A DNA stretch of 64,000 nt from Oceanobacillus oncorhynchi (GTDB taxonomy: Bacteria; Bacillota; Bacilli; Bacillales; Amphibacillaceae): contig NZ_CDGG01000001.1 of NCBI RefSeq assembly GCF_000821065.1, positions 496,001 to 560,000 of the forward strand, in the 5' to 3' direction. Of the stretch, positions 54,690-62,521 are shown piece by piece (position 1 is the first letter of the stretch; every line of letters begins with the position of its first letter). The notes below the pieces were generated by a model. It saw only the letters and a program-made list of their open reading frames with translations, was not told where the DNA came from and searched no databases. Both the position numbers and the translations under genes were made by a program.

Positions 54690-54744
54690 ATACCCCAGCA
54701 TGCAAGCGGACTGTAAAATAACGCTATATGGCATGCTAGGGTAT
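54690..54744. repeat. 14-bp inverted repeat between recombinase and unknown gene
   Basis: ATACCCCAGCATGC/GCATGCTAGGGTAT with a 27-base spacer and one mismatch. It is either the terminator of the gene at 54,771 or a recombinase binding site. Confidence 0.55.
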
Positions 54745-54770
54745 ACTTTATTTTTACAATAATAATGCAA

Positions 54771-55394
54771 TTAATTTCCGTTCAATAATTGCTGATGCAA
54801 ATGGTAACGCTCTTTGATTGATCCGATATTTCCATCATATAGCTCAAAAAGGTATCTTAGCTTCTGTAACTGTGCCGTCTCTAATTCTTCTAATTTATTT
54901 TGAAGTAATGGCTTGAAGAAAGGGCGTAGTATTGAAATTTCATCTTGGCAATCTTTTAAAGGATAGCTCTTTAATTGCATATGACTATTTTCTTGTACCT
55001 GTTTTTTTAATGATTGAAGGAATTCTTGGAAAAATAACTGATACCCCAAATGAGGTGTAGTCGCTAAACCCAGATAAATCCAAGCTTTTTCCCATTGCTT
55101 CTTTTCTAAAAATGTTATAAATGCTGGTGACAGGCATTCTTCAAGGTCCTGAAAGATTCGATAACGAGCTTTGGCAATTGCTTGTTCAGATACATCGGAT
55201 TTTTTTGCAAGTTCTTTAGGTGAGACATTAAGGTTCTTCAAAATCAATTCTTTATGTTTAACCGATGTATAGCTCCCGCCATGTATAAAACTCCACGTAT
55301 GCTTCAATACCTGCTTAGCACGCGCATTTCTAGCAGATGGGGGAGAGCTGCTAAAGTCTATCATGACTTGTTTTAATTTCTTGTAAAATTGCAT
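54771..55394 (-). CDS. Unknown island protein with a possible HTH
   Basis: The 207-residue, largely helical and basic protein has a segment SPKELAKKSDVSEQAIAKAR near residue 55 that resembles a helix-turn-helix. The C-terminal half is Leu/Lys/Gln rich. The start at 55,394 follows GAGGAG. It precedes the serine recombinase on the same strand. It may be a regulator or a replication/partition-like protein, but I do not recognise a family. Confidence 0.6.
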   Translation of the reverse strand: MQFYKKLKQVMIDFSSSPPSARNARAKQVLKHTWSFIHGGSYTSVKHKELILKNLNVSPKELAKKSDVSEQAIAKARYRIFQDLEECLSPAFITFLEKKQWEKAWIYLGLATTPHLGYQLFFQEFLQSLKKQVQENSHMQLKSYPLKDCQDEISILRPFFKPLLQNKLEELETAQLQKLRYLFELYDGNIGSIKERYHLHQQLLNGN

Positions 55395-55651
55395 GTTTAT
55401 CACTCCTCGGAAAATTTATTTATGATGTTGTCCGATATTTCTACTCACTGGACTATACTTTTTTTTCACAAATAAAAGTAAAATGTTTTTTTAATTCAAC
55501 TATCCCTGCTAGGGAAGGCTGTGAATTTTTTATAGCCAGCAATAGCAATTATTTTTAAATGAAAGAATGCATACAAAAAAGACTGCTGTGGACAAAATGA
55601 TGTCCTGTATATGAACGTTTAAAGAAGGGTGAAGAGTAGAGAACATGAATA

Positions 55652-55942
55652 ATGAATTATAAAAGTGGGATTTCATTAGAATATAAGCAGTATGAAGCCA
55701 ATGGAGAAAGATACTGTTTGATATTGCTGGAATTTGAAATGGTGTTTTTATCAGTAAGCTATTCCTTTTACGAATCTACATTTAGCAGATTTCAATCATA
55801 GGATATTTTCTTCTTTTAATCGAAAGGATGCTTATACTTTGTACTTTCGTTCAGCGTTGAACCATTGTTAATGGAATTTTTGGATGGTCTTTCTCAGCAA
55901 TTAGAGAGAAATCAATATTCACAACTCCGCTTGAATAGTTGA
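55652..55942 (+). pseudogene. Possible decayed gene with two in-frame stops
   Basis: One frame reads MNYKSGISLEYKQYEANGER ... TFSRFQS, stop, DIFFF, stop, SKGCLYFVLSFSVEPLLMEF ... RLNS, stop. The composition looks like protein on both sides of the stops. No clear ribosome binding site or family. It lies in the 640-base gap between convergent or divergent unknown genes. Confidence 0.35.
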
Positions 55943-55950
55943 TTTATTAT

Positions 55951-56000
55951 AAAAAAAGTCTATTAAAGTAGTTTAATCACTAACTTCAATAGACTTTTTA
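55951..56000 (-). terminator. Terminator of the acidic coiled-coil protein gene
   Basis: AAAAAGTCTATTAAAGT/ACTTCAATAGACTTTTT with a short loop, just past the stop at 56,036. Confidence 0.85.
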
Positions 56001-56035
56001 ATGCGTTTTGAATTTGAGATATTAATTAATCAATA

Positions 56036-57418
56036 TTACCCCTCAAAGAATTCCTCTTCGTCTTCATCTAATGCTGGCATTTTATCAGGTTCATATTCTT
56101 GTATTTCATCATCTTCCAAAGATGGCATTTCGTCAGGTTCATATTCTTCTACCTCTGAATTTTCATCTTCAATTATTTCATCTGAATTAATTTCTTCAAA
56201 CGGTTTTCCCCAATTCTCTACATATTGCTTTCTATAATTTTCCCATTTTCCGTCCCATTTTTCTTTTTCTTCATCAGAAAGCCATTCCCACTCTTCTTGT
56301 GTCATTTCATCTATTACTGAATCACCTTGCATACTAACATCTCCACGAATGTTATTTAATATAGTTTCATCAACGTCTGTGAAAATATTCGCTGTTTTCG
56401 GTTCTGAACTACAGTCAGTGACTAGATCTGGTATATCCTTAAAAAGAACATCTCCATTTTTGTCAATTGTATAACTGCATATAGGCTTTGCATTGCCTGG
56501 CATATTCATAGACGAAAATGAACCTGCTCCACCATCGGCATCAAACTGATAACCACCCCAAATATATTCTAATGTAGCAAATGTATTTTCGTTTACTTCC
56601 CAATAAAGGTCTACAAAAAGAGCTAAAGCCCTTCTGGCAATTTCCTCATCCGATAGCATTGAAATATCTTGAATATGTGCATGTGCGCTATCCAAGTCTG
56701 CTGTTAATGTCTCCTTGACCGTTTCATTTTGAATTTTATCCACTTCAGATTTCGCTTCATCATAAGCCTCTAAAGTCACTTCACCTTGAACTTCTCCATC
56801 TTTGAATAATGTCTCTACTTGAGCAGTAGCTGTTGCAGTAGTAGATAATTGATTCTCAGCATCTGTGATGAAGGTATTAATAGCTGTTTGCCATTCAGAT
56901 ATATCTTCATCCTCTATAAAAGCCGTTTCCTTTAAATCTTCTAATGTACTTGTTTCTAGATCTTCTTTTATTATCACGTCTTCATTAATCTCTGATCCAT
57001 TAATAGCAGGTGTCTCTTGTTCAAATAAATCATTAACAGATTGTTGGGTTTCCAATTGTGCACGAATAGCAGACAATTTCTCTTTTAAGTCTTCTTTGTC
57101 AGATGCTATTTCTGCAACATCTTCTTCTAAATCATTTTCTTTCAAATCGAATTCTGAAGAAAGGTCTTTAATAGCCTCCATCTTATCTTCCACTGCTTGG
57201 ATATCTTCTTCGGTCAAACCCTCACGCAAATATGAACCTTCGTCAAAGGATTCGAGTTCACTTTGGACAGATTCGATATTTTCTTGTTGTTCTGATAATA
57301 GAGAGGTCGCATTTTCTAGTGTTTCTTGATATGTATTTTTATTATATAAATAATAGCCACCTGCACCTCCTGCAATCAATAGAACAAGAATCAAAGGTAT
57401 GATAATTCTTTTTTTCAT
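56036..57418 (-). CDS. Membrane-anchored coiled-coil protein with an acidic tail
   Basis: The 460-residue protein has a basic start and one signal-anchor helix (about residues 4-24), followed by a long helical Glu/Asp-rich region. The part from NTYQETLENATSLL to VNDLFEQETPAINGSEI aligns with the Ser-rich protein (NYQENLEEAKAELH ... LNELFTKTAINGDEV). A less helical, Trp-containing part follows, then an acidic tail with two copies of EYEPDxMPxL. The start at 57,418 follows AAGAGG. Likely an extracellular or surface protein; function unknown. Confidence 0.7.
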   Translation of the reverse strand: MKKRIIIPLILVLLIAGGAGGYYLYNKNTYQETLENATSLLSEQQENIESVQSELESFDEGSYLREGLTEEDIQAVEDKMEAIKDLSSEFDLKENDLEEDVAEIASDKEDLKEKLSAIRAQLETQQSVNDLFEQETPAINGSEINEDVIIKEDLETSTLEDLKETAFIEDEDISEWQTAINTFITDAENQLSTTATATAQVETLFKDGEVQGEVTLEAYDEAKSEVDKIQNETVKETLTADLDSAHAHIQDISMLSDEEIARRALALFVDLYWEVNENTFATLEYIWGGYQFDADGGAGSFSSMNMPGNAKPICSYTIDKNGDVLFKDIPDLVTDCSSEPKTANIFTDVDETILNNIRGDVSMQGDSVIDEMTQEEWEWLSDEEKEKWDGKWENYRKQYVENWGKPFEEINSDEIIEDENSEVEEYEPDEMPSLEDDEIQEYEPDKMPALDEDEEEFFEG

Positions 57419-57596
57419 TTTATATTCCTCTTCCTGGTAATTTTGCAATTATTAAAATTAGAATCGTATAAACAATAATCTCCTTTCTCTGTTATGATTA
57501 ATAATTGCTAGGATAATATTACCATTATAAAGCTCACTAGTTCAATAGTTTATGGAATTATCATGAAATATTATGATTCTGGAATAACAGCTTGTT

Positions 57597-57815
57597 TTAG
57601 TCCATTTCTTTTAACCGATAAATTCTGCTCATAATAGCTTGTTGTTCATTTCCAAGTAAATGAATGATTCTTATTAATTCAGCAACAGCATCTTCTTTGG
57701 TATATAAACGATCTGACATCAGATTGCAAGCTATCGTTACTATGTCAGTTTCCAGCTCAACAAGACGTAATTTACGACTTAATTCTAGGTTTAATAAATT
57801 CTCTGTATCTTTCAT
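57597..57815 (-). CDS. Small helical protein, 72 residues
   Basis: The protein MKDTENLLNLELSRKLRLVE... ends SRIYRLKEMD and is predicted all helical. A GAGAGG site lies upstream of the ATG at 57,815. No family recognised. It lies between the acidic surface protein and the defence genes. Confidence 0.55.
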   Translation of the reverse strand: MKDTENLLNLELSRKLRLVELETDIVTIACNLMSDRLYTKEDAVAELIRIIHLLGNEQQAIMSRIYRLKEMD

Positions 57816-58125
57816 TCCGCCATTCCTCTCATATAAAATAGTCAATCATTTATAGAACTTTTTACTTACTGATATAAAAATAAGCAATTCATTAGCTAAT
57901 CATATAATAGTTAATTTTGATTATGTGGATATTAGCATGGAGAAAATGATTATTCAATAAAATCTGATTATTTGATTTTGAGTAGAAGGTCAAAAATTTG
58001 TTAGGATAATATTACTTTGAACTAAAACGATAATTTATATCTAATACATTCCTTGTTATTTCTTTTCTATTTCTGTTAAAAGATTCATAAAATGATGTAT
58101 AATTCATATAAAAGGGGGAGTTTTG
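57816..58125. other. Intergenic stretch upstream of the defence operon
   Basis: About 310 AT-rich bases without a gene. TAGGATAATATTA at about 57,999 also occurs at about 57,510, upstream of the acidic surface protein gene; it may be a shared promoter element. Confidence 0.4.
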
Positions 58126-59484
58126 ATGGATAATAAATTTAATCTTATTAGTTTTGAAATAGAAGGGCTGAACAACGATAGAAATGTTTCTTTGACTTTC
58201 GATAATAATGTCAGAGTCCTTTTAGGGGAAAATGGTACTGGTAAAACAACTATATTATCAATGTTATATTACATCTTATCAAGAAAGCTCTATTACCTAA
58301 ATAATTTTGAATTTGATAAGGTGCATTTGAATTTTTCATCAAATAAAACTATAACAATTGAAAAGGAATGGATTTCTTTAGAAGATAATAAAAATGCTTA
58401 TAGGTTTTATAAATATCTTGAAGAAGAACTCAGTAAAGATGAATTAGATTACGTAATGAATATAATATATGGTGAAGGAACAGTAGAAGGTTTTAAATCT
58501 CTGTATTTTCAAAATATAAGAATGCGAAACATTTCAATGCATAGAATAAGAAGACATATACAGGAACTAAGACACTTGATTGTGGATAATGATTCCAATG
58601 AGTACAAAGAAAAACTTATGAATGTTGACAAAGAATTAAAAGAAACATTTGAGAGTGAAGTAATATATTTTCCAACATATAGAAGGATTGAAGATGACTT
58701 ATCAAAGTTAGGACTCTCCATTGACGATGGTATCTCAAAAAGTCCTGGAGTTATAAATTTTGGCATGAATGATGTTGAAGAAACATTTACAAAAATTAAA
58801 AATGATATAAAGGACGAATCGTTAACTAGTTATTCGAATGTTACAGGCAATATGATTAAACATCTAATCTATCCAAATAAAGGACAACACCCTATAGAAG
58901 AAGATAATTTAATTTTAGAAAATGAAGAAATACTAGCAATTGTTTTAGATCGTTTTGGTAAAGATTTAAATATAGAAGACAAAAAGCATATTTTTGAACT
59001 AATTAGTACTAGAGAGTTATTCAATGATGAATATAGCTCTTTGAGTTTCTATTTAAAGAACTTACTAAATAATTATATGCAATATAAAGAAAGAGATGAT
59101 TTGATAAAGAAATTTGCTAATAAATGTACAAAATATCTTGTGAACAAAAAAGTTCAATTTAATGAAAGTAATGGAGAGTTATCTATTTTGAACGAAAGAA
59201 ACGATAAAAAAATTGAATTAAATAGTTTATCCTCTGGAGAAAAGCAAATTGTTTCTATTTTGGCTAAAGTGTTTTTAAACTTTAGTAATGATTTTATTAT
59301 TCTAATTGATGAACCTGAACTTTCTCTTTCAATAGAATGGCAAGAAATGTTGTTACCAGATATTACTGAAACAGGGAAATGTTCGTTGTTATTTGCTGTC
59401 ACCCATTCACCTTTCATATTTGATAATAATTTAGACCAATACGCTAAAGGTATAGAAATGTTCGTAGAGGAGATTAATGATTAA
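58126..59484 (+). CDS. AAA/ABC-type ATPase of a PARIS-like defence system (AriA-like)
   Basis: The 452-residue protein has an SMC/OLD-like nucleotide-binding fold. Walker A is GENGTGKTT at residues 34-42, the ABC signature LSSGEKQIVS near 373, Walker B FIILIDEPELS near 396, and a switch His in THSPFIFDNN near 430. Between them lies a long helical insertion. The next gene overlaps by the TAATG junction and encodes a DUF4435 protein. An AAA-15-type ATPase followed by DUF4435 is the composition of PARIS (AriA-AriB), which responds to phage anti-restriction proteins. The start at 58,126 follows GGGGGAG. The ATPase itself appears intact. Confidence 0.78.
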   Translation: MDNKFNLISFEIEGLNNDRNVSLTFDNNVRVLLGENGTGKTTILSMLYYILSRKLYYLNNFEFDKVHLNFSSNKTITIEKEWISLEDNKNAYRFYKYLEEELSKDELDYVMNIIYGEGTVEGFKSLYFQNIRMRNISMHRIRRHIQELRHLIVDNDSNEYKEKLMNVDKELKETFESEVIYFPTYRRIEDDLSKLGLSIDDGISKSPGVINFGMNDVEETFTKIKNDIKDESLTSYSNVTGNMIKHLIYPNKGQHPIEEDNLILENEEILAIVLDRFGKDLNIEDKKHIFELISTRELFNDEYSSLSFYLKNLLNNYMQYKERDDLIKKFANKCTKYLVNKKVQFNESNGELSILNERNDKKIELNSLSSGEKQIVSILAKVFLNFSNDFIILIDEPELSLSIEWQEMLLPDITETGKCSLLFAVTHSPFIFDNNLDQYAKGIEMFVEEIND

Positions 59485-59754
59485 TGGGAATTAATTTAAG
59501 TAGAGACGAGATACTAAGAGAAAAGAGAAATGGTCGAACAGTAGGATATCATAAATTCACACTGAAATTTAAACCAAGGCAAAGAAAACCCTACTGTTTT
59601 ATTGAGGGTGAGGACAGTAAATATTACATATCAAGAATAACAATGGTTTGTAAGGCTGAACCCATTTTTATAAGTTGTAAAGGGAAAAAAGGGGTAGTAG
59701 AAACTTTTAATGAAATACAAAAACATAATGATTGAATGAATTTCATAATTGCTC

Positions 59755-59805
59755 TTTTTAAAAATACAAAGACGAACCGAATTTTCGAAAGTGTATTTTT
59801 AAAAA
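59755..59805 (-). terminator. Hairpin at the end of the transposase gene
   Basis: TTTTTAAAAATAC/GTATTTTTAAAAA with a 24-base loop, overlapping the transposase stop. Possibly a terminator or protection from outside transcription. Confidence 0.55.
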
Positions 59806-61172
59806 CAAAAATTATGCGCTTGTTGTTGCTGAATAAGCTCTGCTTGGATGCGATCAGCAGCTAATTTGGAAGCATTATAAATCAAAGCGACCATGTCAAA
59901 ATGAACTTTTGCACGCTTTCCAGTGCGATAACGAACATTGTTTAGCTGATAGAACTCTTTCAGATAAGCATTAACACGTTCTACTGCTGTCCGTTGTTTG
60001 AAAATATTTTTCCAAGCTTTTGATCCTCGTGCTGGTGCGGTATACCTTCTTAAATCGGTAGTTATCTTGATTTTATACACTTTTTGACAGATACCTTCAT
60101 TCGCAAGGGGACAGTCGCTGCATTCCTTTGGTCTGGTATATTTCAATGTTTCGTATTTTGGATCAAAGCTGTCATATTTATAGGAATGTTCTCGAAAACA
60201 GGTTGGGGCAAAATTCTTATCAAACCCGATCATTTCGCCTTCATTTCGCTTATTATAGGCAATGACAGACTGTTGACCCATGCGGTGAATCTGTTCATAA
60301 ATCGGTTCAAAATCATAACCCGCATCCAATGTCTGGTAAGAAGCAGACGTAAGCGGAAGTCGTTGATCCATTCCCTTCAATAGGGCAATAGCGGCTTTCC
60401 CATCATTTAAGCTGCCAGATGAAAACAAAGATTGCAGAATATATTGGCTGGATGCACCAACTGCGAGGTGGGCTTTATAGCCAAACCAGTATTCATTTTT
60501 ACCATCTGCATTCTTTTTCACACCCCATTTGGGGTTCATTGGCACTTCTGCACGCAAGATGTCTAACGGAACGTCTAACTGTGCTTCGATTTTCTTTTCA
60601 TACAATGGCAGGTTTGCTTCCTTTTCCGCTTGGTCTTTAAGGTACTGTTCGCGTTCTTCTTTGGATTTGCGTCCGCGCTTTTTTGGCGTAGTTTCTGATT
60701 TTTCTTCTTTTTTGGCAGGTGCCTTATCTCGTGCTTCAAAATGGGTTGCATCAATGGCAATGACTTCATCGACAATAAACCCTTCGGTGACGGCTGCCAG
60801 CGTTACGCTTTCGAAGGATTTTTCTAAAATATCTGATTCACTCAATTTCGTTACCAAGCGGGAATAAGCAGCTTCTGATGGTGTAGAATCGGAAACAAGA
60901 AATCCGCAGTTCATTTTAAAGATAAAGTCATCATTTAGACGCTTGATTAAGTCTTTGATGGTTGGGATACGCTCGATGTAGCGAATAAAAAAGGAAATAA
61001 TCATCCCTGCATAATTTAGCTCAACAGGCGCTCCAAGCCGGGATTTCTTATTAATCGCATGATAAATACGATCCAGATCAATCGCTGAAATAATCGCTTC
61101 ATATTTTTGGGTAGGTTCCATGTCATATAATTCTTGGATGCCAAATAGACTCGGTTGTCGTATAATGGTCAT
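59799..61172 (-). CDS. DDE transposase, IS1182-like (DUF772 type)
   Basis: The 457-residue transposase has an N-terminal DUF772 region (VELNYAGMIISFFIRYIERI near residue 50). The first catalytic Asp is in AIDATHFEARDKA, followed by a Lys-rich insertion (KKRGRKSKEEREQ), YKAHLAVGASS, and LDAGYDFEPIYEQI with the second Asp. A Cys cluster (CSDCPLANEGIC) precedes the C-terminal Glu region KQRTAVERVNAYLKEFYQLN. ATG 61,172 follows GGAGGAG. The gene appears intact, so the element may be active. Confidence 0.87.
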   Translation of the reverse strand: MTIIRQPSLFGIQELYDMEPTQKYEAIISAIDLDRIYHAINKKSRLGAPVELNYAGMIISFFIRYIERIPTIKDLIKRLNDDFIFKMNCGFLVSDSTPSEAAYSRLVTKLSESDILEKSFESVTLAAVTEGFIVDEVIAIDATHFEARDKAPAKKEEKSETTPKKRGRKSKEEREQYLKDQAEKEANLPLYEKKIEAQLDVPLDILRAEVPMNPKWGVKKNADGKNEYWFGYKAHLAVGASSQYILQSLFSSGSLNDGKAAIALLKGMDQRLPLTSASYQTLDAGYDFEPIYEQIHRMGQQSVIAYNKRNEGEMIGFDKNFAPTCFREHSYKYDSFDPKYETLKYTRPKECSDCPLANEGICQKVYKIKITTDLRRYTAPARGSKAWKNIFKQRTAVERVNAYLKEFYQLNNVRYRTGKRAKVHFDMVALIYNASKLAADRIQAELIQQQQAHNFCF

Positions 61173-62006
61173 AAGAAGTACTCCTCCAGTCTTTTTATGG
61201 TTTTCTGGGTAACTACCATTATACAAGATTTGGGGAGGTACTTCTTTTTTTTATGTTTCAAAAAGCTTGGGACACAAGGGCTTTGAATTATGAAATTCAC
61301 TCGATTATAAAAATGAACCACTTTTTTTCTTTGTAGATAAGGACTTCGATTCTCCTATTGAGAATGAATATATATATGAGACGCCATGTTATTCTATAGA
61401 AAATTTATATGCTGCACCTAAAGTGTTAGAAAGGATATTAGAGAATGAATTTAAAATTAGCGAAGGCGATCAAGAATTTACTGAAGTGATGGAGATATTT
61501 AATTTAAGGCAATCCGAATTTCATGATAGTATAGCCTTGTTAAATGCATGGATTTTTACTTGCAAAAAGCACATTGAATCAACAGGGGAAAATATAAAAC
61601 TCAGGTTAAATGAATTATCCTTTAGAAAACACTTAATTGAAGTATCTTTAGACCAAATTATCTGTAAGTATAATTTAAATGACATTAAAGATCTTCTGAA
61701 TATAGAAACTACTATCTCGGATGAAGAACTAGACAATAATTATATTTGGTTTAAAGAAAGCCCACATAGAGGTATGATTTTTAGAGGTAAATTTGAACTG
61801 GAGTTTTTTAAGATATTCTTAATGAAAATTATAGAAGATAGAAACAAAAAAGATGATAGAAAAATATTCCAATCTAAATCAAAAGTGTCTCTTAATGTCG
61901 AAACTAATATTTTAACCACTTTATCAATTTATGCTGAAACACCAGAAGATCTATATGATTATATAGAGAAAATATGGAATTGTGAAAAAAGTATTGTTTC
62001 TTCTGC

Positions 62007-62147
62007 TTGAAAATATATCGGAAGTTAATTGAAAAGGAAGGATTAGAACCTGGTTATCGAAATTTGGGTGATGTCTATAAGGCTGAACTTTGTAATAAAC
62101 AAACAATAGAAGATGAAAGACTATGTCATGATTCAAACCTTTTCTAA
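62007..62147 (+). CDS. Possible 46-codon ORF or gene fragment
   Basis: The frame starts at a TTG overlapping the AriB stop and reads KIYRKLIEKEGLEPGYRNLG ... RLCHDSNLF. It has protein-like composition but no independent ribosome binding site. It may be the residue of a gene cut at the island border. Confidence 0.3.
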   Translation: MKIYRKLIEKEGLEPGYRNLGDVYKAELCNKQTIEDERLCHDSNLF

Positions 62148-62221
62148 TCCTTTTTAGAGTTTTTTGTTAAATTAAAAACCCCGATAAATCAGCATTCTTA
62201 GGCTCTATCTCTCTTAAAACT

Positions 62222-62234
62222 AATTGTGAATGAA
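62222..62234 (+). other. Candidate right attachment repeat
   Basis: AATTGTGAATGAA, same as at 43,464-43,476. The 370-base gap 62,148-62,521 otherwise holds only a small hairpin near 62,290 and the terminator below. Confidence 0.4.
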
Positions 62235-62315
62235 TTATGAACATATTTAGAAATTCTTGTACTTTTCTCAAATCCTTTGTAAACTATGAGTACATGGGCT
62301 GAACTCATGTTTACT

Positions 62316-62371
62316 AGGACAAAAAAGCGGTTCGTATCGAATTAATTCGATACGAACCGCTTTTTTGTCCT
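62316..62371. terminator. 56-base perfect palindrome, bidirectional terminator
   Basis: AGGACAAAAAAGCGGTTCGT extends to a perfect inverted repeat centred on AATT, with T runs on both strands. If the proposed att is right, this could be the original ywhD terminator displaced by the island. Confidence 0.85.
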
Positions 62372-62521
62372 ATTTTCATAATAAATGACGAACTATATAT
62401 AAACTTAAAATAAGTCAGATTAATTTAAAAAAGGTATTGAAATTCGACAATTATTGCTATAAAATACACTAAAACGATAAGAATTATATAATTTATTTCG
62501 AAAAGAGGATTAAGAAGATAA

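Larger units (their letters stand above)
59734..61302 (-). mobile_element. Insertion sequence (IS1182-like), 1,569 bp
   Basis: The ends are inverted repeats: GAATGAATTTCATAATT at the left and the reverse complement GAGTGAATTTCATAATT at the right, 16 of 17 matching. The flanking GATT (59,730-59,733 and 61,303-61,306) is a 4-bp target duplication. One transposase gene fills the element. A hairpin at 59,755-59,805 lies just inside the left end. Confidence 0.85.
59484..62010 (+). pseudogene. DUF4435/TOPRIM effector (AriB-like), interrupted by an insertion sequence
   Basis: The 5' part (59,484-59,733) encodes MGINLSRDEILREKRNGRTV and CFIEGEDSKYYISRI, with the TOPRIM Glu. The 3' part (61,307-62,010) continues YKNEPLFFFVDKDFDSPIEN with the TOPRIM DxD-type acidic cluster, then APKVLERILENEFKI and the C-terminal helical domain. 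Joining the parts and keeping one GATT gives an uninterrupted 317-residue protein, HND-YKNEP across the junction. That is the usual AriB/DUF4435 length. With the insertion, translation stops after 83 residues, so the effector should be inactive. Confidence 0.85.
43464..62234. mobile_element. Integrated genomic island with tyrosine integrase and defence cargo
   Basis: About 18.8 kb between ywhD and the lyase gene breaks the otherwise conserved gene order. It holds an integrase at one end, a DUF3173 protein, a serine recombinase, two methyltransferase-like genes, surface-type proteins, an interrupted ATPase/DUF4435 defence pair and an insertion sequence. It also holds long non-coding tracts and relics, and is visibly AT-richer than the core. 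No conjugation, replication or phage structural genes are seen. The borders are tentative and rest on a 13-base direct repeat. Confidence 0.7.

Noticed and set aside
43634..62147. Possibility that the island is an ICE or prophage
   Set aside because: No relaxase, coupling protein, type IV secretion, replication initiator, capsid, terminase or lysis genes are visible, so only the neutral term genomic island is supported.
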